Shown piece by piece: positions 8,141 through 15,896 of a stretch of 64,000 nt of DNA. The position numbers and the translations under genes were made by a program. This DNA comes from Victivallis lenta. GTDB taxonomy: Bacteria; Verrucomicrobiota; Lentisphaeria; Victivallales; Victivallaceae. Under the pieces are notes generated by a model. That model made no database searches and had not been told where the DNA came from. It worked only from the letters and a program-made list of their open reading frames with translations. How positions within the stretch are numbered: position 1 is the stretch's first letter; the number at the start of each line of letters is the position of its first letter. The stretch spans positions 17,381 to 81,380 of the forward strand of contig NZ_VUNS01000023.1 of NCBI RefSeq assembly GCF_009695545.1, written 5' to 3'.

Positions 8141-10023
8141 AATTCCGCCTGCATAAATCGATTTCGTTTGAACGACAAATCATCCCCCTGATCAACGGTT
8201 CGTGAATGTCCATGAAACAGCGCCCGCTCTTCCGGAGTGGCCGGTTTGCTCCCTCCGAGAAAGCCTTTCACCAATGTCACCATAGAGCATCGGACTTCCC
8301 CGGTTTCGTCTTGTTCTTCCAGCATAACTTTCAACCGATTATTTTTTCTGGCGGAAAGCAACCTGCAACAGCGATCAGCCGACGACTCGAACTCCGTCCC
8401 CGCCTTTTTCTCCTCAGATCCGAGACGTGATTCGACCAGCAGCGACAGGTTTTCCCGACGACAATACCACATCAACGGAGCCAGAATATTTTTCCCAATT
8501 TTAGAGGAAGGCACCGCGAGCAGGATGAGTGAAGCCCTTACCCGCTCGACCGCCCGTCGAACGTGTGCTTGCAACTCATCCCCGTTCCAATTGCACGGCA
8601 AAGAGCAGACGGTCGTTGTATCGTCAGCATCAAGCAACTGTGCAAAGTTCATCGCATCTTCCTGCGTGCAGAATACCACAAGCTTCGGCAAGCGGGCCGG
8701 AATGGCGTGCCCGAGGAACCGTTTACATTTTTGCCGCCTGATCTTCAGGAGCGTTTTACTCACAATCCAGGCAGGGACGGCCGGAGACTCTTCTATGACG
8801 GTCACCTCGCCGCGCTGAATCAGATCGCAAATGATGGCGGCATGTTCGCGGCGCGTGGACATCGCAGCAGGATCGACAAATCCGCAATTTCGAAGACTCA
8901 GGCTGTCAGGGATGGGAATACTGCCGATTTGAGCCTGCTTTATCAGGTCGTCCAATGGAATTATTTGATTATTAATATCATCTGAAGATGATGCAAGACT
9001 TATATTTCCAGAACAGTTAAGAATTTGCGCCCTTTTTCCTATTTTATTAATCACGTCAAGAAAGTTTATCACATTCTGATAATCAGCATAAGAGAACATC
9101 GACATTGCCCAGTAAAGTTTCCGTCCTTTCAGGATGGCCAGCGATTCTTCGGAATTTTCCCGTACATCGCCAAAGCACCCCAAAACAATGGAATCTTGGC
9201 GGAAATAATGATTGAGATATAAATCTGGATCTTCTGTGATGACTACAGGCAAGTCTGGACATTGCGCCAAACACTCCTGATTGAAAAACATCCCTCCAGA
9301 CGGCCGTTTGAACAAAAGGATGGGTTGACCTCCTTTGGTAAAGGTCTCAATCAGCATCACAATCCGATTCCATCCATCCGGCCTCCATGCCAAGGCACAA
9401 TGGGAAATAGAACCATCAGTTTTCCGTAACAAAATTTTTTCTCCGGGAAGTAGAAGTTGAGGGTAGATTTCCAAAGGCCAGGTTTCTTTCACGCAAGTAT
9501 TGCCCTCTCCGCAACGTTCAAACCCAATTTCCTCCAATCGATTGTAAAAATAAAGTCCCATTTGGATTTCAATATCTGACACCCGACATTCAGGTTCAAC
9601 ACTGAATCCGGCCAAAGAACAGCAAATTCTAAGCCGGGGAAACAGTGAGGCAGGAAATGCACCGCAAGTTTTTTTCTCGGAATTAAATTCAATTGCACCT
9701 GTGTTAAGTCGGATTACAGAAGGATTCCACGCTGAAAATCCATTGATGTAGGTTACAGGATCAGCATTTACAGGATGCAAAGCAGCCGACGGGAAGACGG
9801 GAAGACATTTCTGTGGCCAAACATCATAAATTTCATTCTGCCTGTCGACGGATATAGCTCCTCTGCTCGCCCCTGGTCTAATATTGCTTATAACGTAAGC
9901 AATTGTTTCCCGGCCCCAATTCTGCGCACAAAAAAGCTCTACGTCAGAAAGTTTGGTTAGGATATCTGCCAATTTGATACATTTTTCTGTATCACGCAAC
10001 CAAGGTGCTTCAATGGCTCTCAT
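8137..10023 (-). CDS. Large element-encoded protein, Toprim-like plus RecA-like remnants (uncharacterised)
   Basis: A 628-residue protein with no firm family. Starts at 10086 and 10038 are possible, but GGGAGGA lies six bases before the ATG at 10023, which also leaves only a 14-base overlap with the upstream gene, so 10023 is preferred. Around residues 280-340 DLPVVITEDPDLYLN and the following ILKGRKLYWAMSM resemble a weakened Toprim pattern (hhhxE...D). Residues about 500-600 (LILLAVPSSKIGKN, LSLLVESRLGSEEKK, SADRCCRLLSARKNN) resemble the end of a RepA/AAA_25 RecA-like domain that has lost its Walker A. This would fit a primase-loader partner for the SF3 helicase next to it, but this is inference from faint similarity. 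It overlaps that helicase by 4 bases. Confidence 0.72.
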   Translation of the reverse strand: MRAIEAPWLRDTEKCIKLADILTKLSDVELFCAQNWGRETIAYVISNIRPGASRGAISVDRQNEIYDVWPQKCLPVFPSAALHPVNADPVTYINGFSAWNPSVIRLNTGAIEFNSEKKTCGAFPASLFPRLRICCSLAGFSVEPECRVSDIEIQMGLYFYNRLEEIGFERCGEGNTCVKETWPLEIYPQLLLPGEKILLRKTDGSISHCALAWRPDGWNRIVMLIETFTKGGQPILLFKRPSGGMFFNQECLAQCPDLPVVITEDPDLYLNHYFRQDSIVLGCFGDVRENSEESLAILKGRKLYWAMSMFSYADYQNVINFLDVINKIGKRAQILNCSGNISLASSSDDINNQIIPLDDLIKQAQIGSIPIPDSLSLRNCGFVDPAAMSTRREHAAIICDLIQRGEVTVIEESPAVPAWIVSKTLLKIRRQKCKRFLGHAIPARLPKLVVFCTQEDAMNFAQLLDADDTTTVCSLPCNWNGDELQAHVRRAVERVRASLILLAVPSSKIGKNILAPLMWYCRRENLSLLVESRLGSEEKKAGTEFESSADRCCRLLSARKNNRLKVMLEEQDETGEVRCSMVTLVKGFLGGSKPATPEERALFHGHSRTVDQGDDLSFKRNRFMQAEL

Positions 10024-10357
10024 ATCCAGTCCTCCCATCGTTTCCGCGGCAGCAGTCCATCCACGCTTCAAATGACGCGACGGCAATTCTGACGGCCCCC
10101 GGCTTGGACGGGGAGAGCTTCACGGCAATGAGGCTCTTGTCTTTGATGCGACGTACGATTGTTGCCCGGCTGCATTTGGCCAGTCGCGCGGCTTCCCGGA
10201 TCGAAAGGAATTTTTCCTCGGGTGCGCAGATGTGATTCGACGGGGCTCCGGCTGTTGCCAGAACCTGCTCAATGTCGATGCCGTTGTCGGCAAGTTCCTG
10301 ACGGATGTATTCCCGCGTATGTCGCGGAATCCCCTGCCAGATGTGCATGCTATTCAT
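10010..10357 (-). CDS. AlpA/excisionase-type HTH DNA-binding protein
   Basis: A 115-residue protein with a MerR-like winged helix at residues 48-95 (LSIREAARLAKCSRATIVRR, then IKDKSLIAVKLSPSKPGAVRIAVASFEAW), the pattern of AlpA/Xis-type regulators. The ATG at 10357 follows AAAGGAGG at 6 bases; the longer frame to 10396 lacks a ribosome site. First gene of the minus-strand module, so it is a candidate regulator of both its operon and excision. A 17-bp palindrome lies just upstream (10389-10405) and could be its operator. Confidence 0.82.
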   Translation of the reverse strand: MNSMHIWQGIPRHTREYIRQELADNGIDIEQVLATAGAPSNHICAPEEKFLSIREAARLAKCSRATIVRRIKDKSLIAVKLSPSKPGAVRIAVASFEAWMDCCRGNDGRTGYESH

Positions 10358-10388
10358 TATATCCTCCTTTATTCGCGGACTGCCGGAG

Positions 10389-10405
10389 CCGACCACCGTG
10401 GTCGG
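10389..10405. promoter_or_regulatory. Palindromic operator candidate upstream of the alpA-like operon
   Basis: CCGACCAC-C-GTGGTCGG: 8-base arms around one central base, 32 bases before the alpA-like start codon and just downstream of the putative -10. Position and symmetry suit autoregulation by the AlpA-like protein; this is inference. Confidence 0.5.
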
Positions 10406-10433
10406 ATCCGACTTGGCCGCGTTTCTATAAGAG

Positions 10434-10463
10434 AATATAATGCGAAAAATTCAGCGCGTTGAA
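10434..10463 (-). promoter_or_regulatory. Putative promoter of the element's replication module
   Basis: On the minus strand TTCAAC (complement of 10458-10463), 18 bases, TATATT (complement of 10434-10439). It precedes the alpA-like gene by about 75 bases and faces the module at 5903-10357. The -35 is a weak match. Confidence 0.4.
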
Positions 10464-10475
10464 AAATCGGAAACA

Positions 10476-10523
10476 GGGGGATACCCCCTTAATTTTTTTT
10501 TCCATTTTTGCATTCATGAATGC
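10476..10523. repeat. GGGGG-ATA-CCCCC hairpin with T-run, and 14-bp palindrome
   Basis: GGGGG/CCCCC stem near 10476-10488 followed on the plus strand by TTAATTTTTTTT, and a perfect palindrome GCATTCATGAATGC at 10510-10523. They lie between the 345-residue orphan gene and the replication module promoter. The hairpin points on the plus strand where no gene precedes it; it may shield the module. The palindrome is an unassigned operator candidate. Confidence 0.45.
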
Positions 10524-10545
10524 GTAATTATGTAAGTTTCGTATC

Positions 10546-11583
10546 CTAATTTTCCTTGTTTTTTCGATCCTGTTCTGTTTTTTTTCGTTTCCCGGCATAG
10601 CCTTGCTCAGCAGATAACCATTCCGAATACATTAGTAATCCGTGATGTATTCCAGCTAAAACATCCACGACATTAAGTTCTTTGTTTTTCAATAACTCAG
10701 CAGTTTCCTTGTCAAAATTTTTTTCAAAATGGGGACTATCCAAAAAATTTCCAATATAGGCAGCTTTCAGCAAATTAAAAGCAGCCCCCTTCTCAAGATA
10801 ATCCTCACCATCCCCGTCAGAAGAAAGAATATGGTAGATATCTGAATTTTTCCAACTTTCTTTAAATGCCCGTTTGGTATCCGGGTCATGCATCCATTCT
10901 TTATGCAAGCACTCATACTCGTAAAACAGGTTATCTTTAATCGGATTCAATAAATTATTAACAATATTCAAAACCTTAGGGAAATTAGTATATACCTGCT
11001 TAACATTGTTTTGCTGAGCAGATGGGACGATCTGTTCAAGGCACTCAAAACAAGCAAAAAGAGGGTATGTATATGGAATCTTCGCGAACTTGTCCAACAA
11101 ATACTTGAACCAATACACCGCCATTACATTGTAGCGTGCAGTTTCCAGGGAAAAAGGTTTATCGCTATCACACGGCAACGTCTCACAGAGGAAACGGCAA
11201 CACTTGGCCAAGGTGTATTTAAAATCTTTTTTTTCAGCGTCCTCTTCCAAAAGCTTCGGTAAACCCCGCCATTTTTCCCTATATTCACAAGGAATATCAG
11301 CGATCTTAAACCTTTTATTTTTTACGTCCAGCATAATTTCGAATACTTCGCAGAGAGCTTTCGGTGTCGTAGGCGTTGGTATGAAAGACTCGTCCTGTCC
11401 GAATTTCTTCAGACATGTTTTAATTCTTTTCTCAGAAATCTCCTGCTCGTAAAAAAACTCACAAATCGTTTTTATTTCTCTGAAATGAAAGCTCGCATTT
11501 CCGCCCAACGCCAATATGACTATTTCCTGCTCTTTTTCTAAAATCTTACAGAGTTTTTGAAATTCACGATCAAGATTCAGCAT
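10546..11583 (-). CDS. Hypothetical AT-rich cargo protein of the island
   Basis: A 345-residue soluble protein that I do not recognise. The ATG at 11583 is chosen because GGAGGTG lies six bases upstream; the frame runs to 11601. It is mostly helical, with a short hydrophobic strand near the start (EIVILALGGNASFHF) and a lysine-rich tail (KRKKTEQDRKNKEN). No Walker, nuclease or membrane motif is visible. Base composition is clearly more AT-rich than the replication genes to its left and the Fic genes to its right, and it stands alone between two promoters, so it is probably a separately acquired cargo gene, a common place for defence functions. That role is only suggested by location. Confidence 0.7.
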   Translation of the reverse strand: MLNLDREFQKLCKILEKEQEIVILALGGNASFHFREIKTICEFFYEQEISEKRIKTCLKKFGQDESFIPTPTTPKALCEVFEIMLDVKNKRFKIADIPCEYREKWRGLPKLLEEDAEKKDFKYTLAKCCRFLCETLPCDSDKPFSLETARYNVMAVYWFKYLLDKFAKIPYTYPLFACFECLEQIVPSAQQNNVKQVYTNFPKVLNIVNNLLNPIKDNLFYEYECLHKEWMHDPDTKRAFKESWKNSDIYHILSSDGDGEDYLEKGAAFNLLKAAYIGNFLDSPHFEKNFDKETAELLKNKELNVVDVLAGIHHGLLMYSEWLSAEQGYAGKRKKTEQDRKNKEN

Positions 11584-11909
11584 TTTTGACACCTCCATCA
11601 TTTTGCCCGAAAGTTTTTAAGTCCCATCTTGCAAGATACAATAACAATCCTATATTTCAATATGTCAGCAAAAAAATAATTCTGGATTTCAAGAGACCAT
11701 TGCTGCCCTCGATGAGTTTCAGGCAATAGAAGCTGCATCCGCTGAGCTTGACAATAGGGAATAAGATGTTATTTTACCGTTGGATGTGGTTCGTCACGGA
11801 TTCGCGAGAAAACAATTTGGAGTGTCTGCCGGTTTCATCCGGCTCACAACAACGCAACGGCAATCCGCGATGAGATTAGAACAGATTTCAAAGGAAGAAA
11901 AATTTCATT
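11584..11909. other. Gap holding broken coding remnants upstream of the Fic genes
   Basis: No complete gene. On the plus strand a frame reading FQETIAALDEFQAIEAASAE ends in TAA near 11763, and the same frame continues after the stop up to a TGA that overlaps the first fic ATG; this looks like a decayed gene tail. A 35-codon frame from ATG 11766 (AGGGA five bases upstream, stop 11873) is also possible. None resembles a known Fic antitoxin. Confidence 0.35.
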
Positions 11910-12890
11910 ATGGGTGAAAAACCACCATTTACCGTGTCGCCCAAAGCGATCTCGATGATTGCGGAGATCTCCGCGCTCACCGAGCGTTACGCCATCCATC
12001 TGGAGCGGCACGATTCCTTGAAACTGCGCAAGGCGAATCAGATCAAAACCATCCAGTCGTCGCTGGCGATCGAGGGGAATACACTTACCGAGAACCAGGT
12101 CACCGATATTCTGGACGGAAAAAGAGTCGTAGCTCCTCTCCGTGAAATTCAGGAGGTCAGAAACGCCATCGCCACTTACGATCTCTTCCCGAAGCTCGAC
12201 CCGTTTTCCATCAACGACCTGCTCAAGGCACACGGCGTCATGATGTCCGCCCTGATTGACGATGCCGGACAGTTCCGTCATGGCGGGGTCGGCGTTTTCG
12301 CAGGAAAACAACCGATTCATATTGCCCCGCCCGCCGAACGGGTTCCGGAATTGATCGCCAACCTTTTCGACTGGCTGAAACATGCCGAAGATCACCTGCT
12401 GATCCGCAGCTGCGTGTTCCACTACGAGTTCGAATTCATTCATCCGTTTGCCGACGGCAACGGACGCATGGGCAGACTCTGGCAATCGCTGATTCTCGCC
12501 CGGCTGAATCCCGTTTTCCAGCATCTCCCGGTCGAAAGCATGGTTCATGACAATCAGCAGCGCTATTACGAGGCGATCAATGCCAGTACCGAAGCGAGTG
12601 ACTCCGGAATCTTCATCGACTTCATGCTTCAGGAATTGCTTCAGGCACTCAAGCAACATCAACTTCTCCCTGGCGGAGTAGATGGCGGAGTAAATGGCGG
12701 AGTAACGCCGGAAGAGGTCTCGGAATTCATCCGGAGGAATCCGGGATTGCGGGCCAATGCCATTGCGGCGGCTCTCGCCATTCCGGTTCGTTCGCTGGAA
12801 CGTCACTTGAAGCGTCTCCGGGAAGAGAATGTGATCGAATTCCGGGGAGCGCCCCGCAACGGCGGATATTTCCGGAAAGAAGAGCATTGA
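11910..12890 (+). CDS. Fic-family AMP transferase with N-terminal inhibitory helix and wHTH
   Basis: A 326-residue Fic protein, expected to transfer AMP (or another nucleotide part) to a protein hydroxyl. The catalytic motif [12 protein letters not shown] is complete near residue 177. An inhibitory helix [10 protein letters not shown] near residues 49-58 matches (S/T)xxxE(G/N) and places it in class II, in which activity is self-restrained. After the Fic fold comes a glycine-valine linker [11 protein letters not shown] encoded by three 12-base repeats, then a C-terminal winged helix (about 265-326) suggesting DNA binding or autoregulation. The ribosome site is weak (AAGGAAG 12 bases upstream). 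It is followed after 52 bases by a second, different Fic gene on the same strand. Carried on the integrase-bearing island. The target is unknown. Confidence 0.9.
   Translation: MGEKPPFTVSPKAISMIAEISALTERYAIHLERHDSLKLRKANQIKTIQSSLAIEGNTLTENQVTDILDGKRVVAPLREIQEVRNAIATYDLFPKLDPFSINDLLKAHGVMMSALIDDAGQFRHGGVGVFAGKQPIHIAPPAERVPELIANLFDWLKHAEDHLLIRSCVFHYEFEFIHPFADGNGRMGRLWQSLILARLNPVFQHLPVESMVHDNQQRYYEAINASTEASDSGIFIDFMLQELLQALKQHQLLPGGVDGGVNGGVTPEEVSEFIRRNPGLRANAIAAALAIPVRSLERHLKRLREENVIEFRGAPRNGGYFRKEEH
12672..12707 (+). repeat. Three in-frame 12-base repeats in the Fic linker
   Basis: GGCGGAGTAGAT, GGCGGAGTAAAT, GGCGGAGTAACG in tandem, each encoding GGVx. Changing the copy number would keep the frame and alter only the hinge between Fic and winged-helix domains. 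Confidence 0.85.
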
Positions 12891-12942
12891 TCGAAACGAA
12901 AGGGTCCGAACGATTCCATCACCCCCGGGGATTGAACAAGTC

Positions 12943-13833
12943 ATGAGTAAAATTTCCATTCGCTTTTTTAATGACCGTGAAGTACGGGCCATCTGGGATG
13001 ACGAACATTCCAAATGGTTCTTCTCCGTGCTGGATATCGTAGGTGTGCTCAACGATCAATCCGACTACGAGAAAAACCGCAACTACTGGAAATACCTGAA
13101 AGCCAAGCTCAAGAAAGAAGGAAATGAACTGGGTAGTGTCACTACCCTGTTGAAATTGACTGCTCCTGATGGTAAGAAACGCTACTCCTCTGTCCTCGAT
13201 TATGAGGGGATTATTGCGCTTGCCAAAGTATTTCCGTCCAGCAGGGCGAACCGCTTTATCGAGTGGTTCACTTACAGCGACGAGACCATCGACGGCAAAA
13301 GCAAGCAGAAAGCGTATGCTCTGTTTGAAAGTTCTTTCATCGACAGCATCGAAGTCGGCACGGTAAAAGGATTGCAGCAAATCCACGCCTATCTCTTCGG
13401 CGGGCTCTACGATTTTGCTGGTCAAATCCGAACCGTGAACATCTCCAAAGGCGGTTTCACTTTCGCCCCGGCGATGTTTCTGGCGGAGTCATTGAAAAAG
13501 ATCGAGTCCATGCCGAATGACACCTTCGAGGAGATCCTCGAAAAATACGTTGAAATGAACGTGGCCCATCCGTTCCGGGAGGGCAATGGCCGAGCCACCC
13601 GAATCTGGCTGGATCTGATGTTGAAAAAATATCGGAAACAATGTGTGGACTGGAGCAGGATCAACAAGCGAGATTACCTCCAGGCCATGACCCGCAGCGT
13701 CACCGACAGCACACCAATCAAAAAACTGGTTCGGAACGCATTGACCAATCAGATCAATGACCGGGAAATGTTCATGAAAGGCATCGATTACTCCTACTAT
13801 TATGAAGAGCCTGACGGCACGGAACAAGCCTGA
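12943..13833 (+). CDS. Bro-N domain fused to a Fic domain
   Basis: A 296-residue fusion. Residues about 1-115 are Bro-N-like ([32 protein letters not shown], then the RWxxL-type part ending in RFIEWFTY), a DNA-binding domain of phage antirepressors. Residues about 130-235 are a Fic/Doc fold: [29 protein letters not shown] flap, and catalytic [10 protein letters not shown] near residue 208. No (S/T)xxxE(G/N) inhibitory helix is seen in the protein, so it is not clearly self-inhibited; either the Bro-N part or a partner could restrain it. The start at 12943 has only a weak GGGGA. Same strand as the class II fic gene before it. A toxin or regulator function is inferred from family and island location. 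Confidence 0.85.
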   Translation: MSKISIRFFNDREVRAIWDDEHSKWFFSVLDIVGVLNDQSDYEKNRNYWKYLKAKLKKEGNELGSVTTLLKLTAPDGKKRYSSVLDYEGIIALAKVFPSSRANRFIEWFTYSDETIDGKSKQKAYALFESSFIDSIEVGTVKGLQQIHAYLFGGLYDFAGQIRTVNISKGGFTFAPAMFLAESLKKIESMPNDTFEEILEKYVEMNVAHPFREGNGRATRIWLDLMLKKYRKQCVDWSRINKRDYLQAMTRSVTDSTPIKKLVRNALTNQINDREMFMKGIDYSYYYEEPDGTEQA

Positions 13834-13886
13834 AGCCGCTGTGTGCTCTCCTCTCCTCTCCTCCCCTGCCTCGTCCCAATCGATTT

Positions 13887-15239
13887 CTACTCCACCGGCT
13901 TATCCGGCAGGGTGGAACGCACCTGCGCCAGAATCCTGCGGATTTCATCGAGCGGAAGCCGGGCAAGCAGTTCATTGAGTTCCTGCCGTTCCGGTTCCTC
14001 CGGCGGCGGGAGCTGTTGCGGAGCGGCATTCAGAAAGTCGGGAAGACGGGTGAGATATTTCTCCTTGGCTTCCCGGTCGGCGTGGGCCTGATAATGTTTG
14101 GTCATCTCCGGACTCATGTGTCCCAGCACCGACTGCACGATCGGCAGCGGAATACGATACTCTCCGGCCAGATAGGCGAAAGTGTGGCGGAGACTGTGAA
14201 CGTCTTTCGAACTGACCGAACGGCTGCGCCCCTCCGCTTTCCTTGAAGTCTTAATTCCGAGACGCTCCAGAAACTGCTTGACCCGATATGTGACGCCGGT
14301 CGGATTCGAAGCATACATGACGGCGTGTTCCGGCAGAACGAATTCCGAGTTCTCAATCGGACGATGTTCCGCCAGGAAAGCTGCCAGCGGCGGCAGAATC
14401 GGAATGTCCAGAGCGGCCCCGGTCTTGCGCCGCTTCCGCACGATCCAGCCGTTGCGGATCTCCTCCCAGCGCAGATTGCAGATATCTCCCTCGCTGAGTC
14501 CGGTACAGATTCCGATGAGAAAGATCGGTTTGACGAAAGGGTCGTCATCGAGATGTGCTCCGATCAGCCGGAGCTCTTCGGGCGTGAACGCCTCCCGGCT
14601 CTCATACTGATTGTCGAGGAACTGGATGTCGAACGGATTTTCAATGATTCCCGCGTCGGCGGCAAGCCAGGCGAAGACCGCTTTCACGGTCTTGTGTCGC
14701 ACATTGATCGTTGCGGGAGAGAGTCCCTGCGGAACGAATTCGACCGCTTTTCCGCTCGAACATTTCGTCTCTTCCATTCGCCGCCGCTGCGATTCCACAT
14801 ACTGAAAGGAGCCGGAAGTCCGTAGCAGTGCAATGTACTCCTCGGCATGAGAGCGGCGGACATCCCGGAGATTCACGACTTCCGGATGCGACTGGGCCAT
14901 CCACGCTGTAAAATCCCCCCAGTAGGAGATCTTCTGCGCGAGCTGTTTTGCTCCCGGCATCCGTTTTTTCGGTTTCTTCAAATAGAGTTCAAGTGCATCG
15001 GCCAGAGGGACGGCACTTCCTCCGGTCAGCTGATCCGCGAAGTTGTCGATCAATGCCTTGACGCTCTTCTGCTCGCTGGCGGTTTTTGCGGTCTCCTTGA
15101 TCTTCTTCTCATAAGCCAGGGCGGAACGTTCCGTGGTACATCCTTCGCAGACGCCGTAGAACCATTTCCCCCCCTGCATGAATTTATAGTGATACTCCCG
15201 GGTCTCGCCGTATTTGCTCTTACGCTTGAAAACCGACAT
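13887..15239 (-). CDS. int: Tyrosine recombinase / integrase of the island
   Basis: A 450-residue tyrosine recombinase: N-terminal arm-type part with two Cys (GVCEGC), a core-binding SAM-like domain (about 95-215) and the catalytic domain. The HxxR box (HSLRHTFAYLAGE near 348), LGH box (VQSVLGHMSPEM near 372) and nucleophile Tyr (TKHYQAH near 382) are present. The first catalytic arginine is replaced: the box that normally reads TGLRxxE reads TGLSEGD. The start at 15239 is set by AGGAGGTG four bases upstream; the frame extends to 15293 without a ribosome site. It sits 118 bases from the tRNA-Arg fragment, as integrases do beside their attachment site, and is transcribed away from it. Confidence 0.93.
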   Translation of the reverse strand: MSVFKRKSKYGETREYHYKFMQGGKWFYGVCEGCTTERSALAYEKKIKETAKTASEQKSVKALIDNFADQLTGGSAVPLADALELYLKKPKKRMPGAKQLAQKISYWGDFTAWMAQSHPEVVNLRDVRRSHAEEYIALLRTSGSFQYVESQRRRMEETKCSSGKAVEFVPQGLSPATINVRHKTVKAVFAWLAADAGIIENPFDIQFLDNQYESREAFTPEELRLIGAHLDDDPFVKPIFLIGICTGLSEGDICNLRWEEIRNGWIVRKRRKTGAALDIPILPPLAAFLAEHRPIENSEFVLPEHAVMYASNPTGVTYRVKQFLERLGIKTSRKAEGRSRSVSSKDVHSLRHTFAYLAGEYRIPLPIVQSVLGHMSPEMTKHYQAHADREAKEKYLTRLPDFLNAAPQQLPPPEEPERQELNELLARLPLDEIRRILAQVRSTLPDKPVE

Positions 15240-15275
15240 CGCGCACCTCCTGACCGATGGTGCTACAATATACCG

Positions 15276-15322
15276 CAAACAGCAACATTTCAAACAGCAA
15301 TTAGAACATTTTTAGAACATTT
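15276..15322. repeat. Ordered direct repeats between int and the attachment site
   Basis: CAAACAGCAA at 15276-15285 and 15291-15300, then TAGAACATTT at 15302-15311 and 15313-15322. Two pairs of 10-base direct repeats between an integrase gene and its att scar have the layout of arm-type integrase or Xis binding sites. Confidence 0.55.
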
Positions 15323-15356
15323 CCCCAAAATATCGCTATTTTAAGCTCAAAATAAA

Positions 15357-15406
15357 GCTGCCTTCTAAGCAGTTGGCCGTGGGTTCGATTCCCGCCCGGG
15401 CTACCA
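15357..15406 (+). other. tRNA-Arg(TCT) 3' fragment, island attachment site (attR)
   Basis: The sequence from 15357 begins in the anticodon stem-loop (GCTGC-CTTCTAA-GCAGT, anticodon TCT), then reads through variable region and T-arm (GTGGGTTCGATTCCCGC) to CCGGGCTACCA. The 5' half (acceptor, D-arm) is missing and is replaced by AT-rich DNA. This is the scar left when an element integrates in a tRNA gene and restores the intact tRNA at its far end. The chromosome continues to the right; the intact tRNA-Arg should lie left of the window. Confidence 0.85.
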
Positions 15407-15896
15407 TGCTGTCCTCTTCAAGTTGAGCTAGAATCAACTCGTGATCCATCCTTGCTGCATCCACCAAGAACAATCTGATTTTTATTGATCCTGTTACAGC
15501 AAATTCCTCATTTTTTCAAATTGTCATAAAAAGTTACTTGCATCACTATATCATGTACCTGACTCGGAAGGATCAACCTGCCGGATTGTCTCGACCCTTT
15601 ACATAAAGGTTCCGCAGAAGCAAACAGAAAAATTTCGATAGCCCGTCTCATTGATCAGCTGACAAAAGACAGCTGCAATTGCCCTGCCGGAAGCATCCGA
15701 TACGGAAAAGCAACCGCTCTTGAACGGTGTGCAAGGAAGAACGCGGTGGAATTCCAGAGGGGACAACCGTTGCAGCGGTTGTCGTTTTCCGGTGGCATGC
15801 TGCTGTTTTGTCCGACGGAAAAAATGATTCCTGACGCTTTATTTTCAAGATTCATTCCAGCGCTTCTCCGGAAACGGGCTTGCGCGGGCGCCCCGG
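15407..15896. other. Gene-free stretch right of the attachment site
   Basis: No convincing gene. It holds a hairpin at 15762-15783 (GACAACCG-TTGCAG-CGGTTGTC) followed by GTTTTCC on the plus strand, which could stop transcription coming from the tRNA. The rest shows no motif I can name. Confidence 0.4.

Noticed and set aside
15762..15783. Hairpin considered as an integron-like or CRISPR-like repeat
   Set aside because: Occurs once in the window; best explained as a simple stem, perhaps a terminator.
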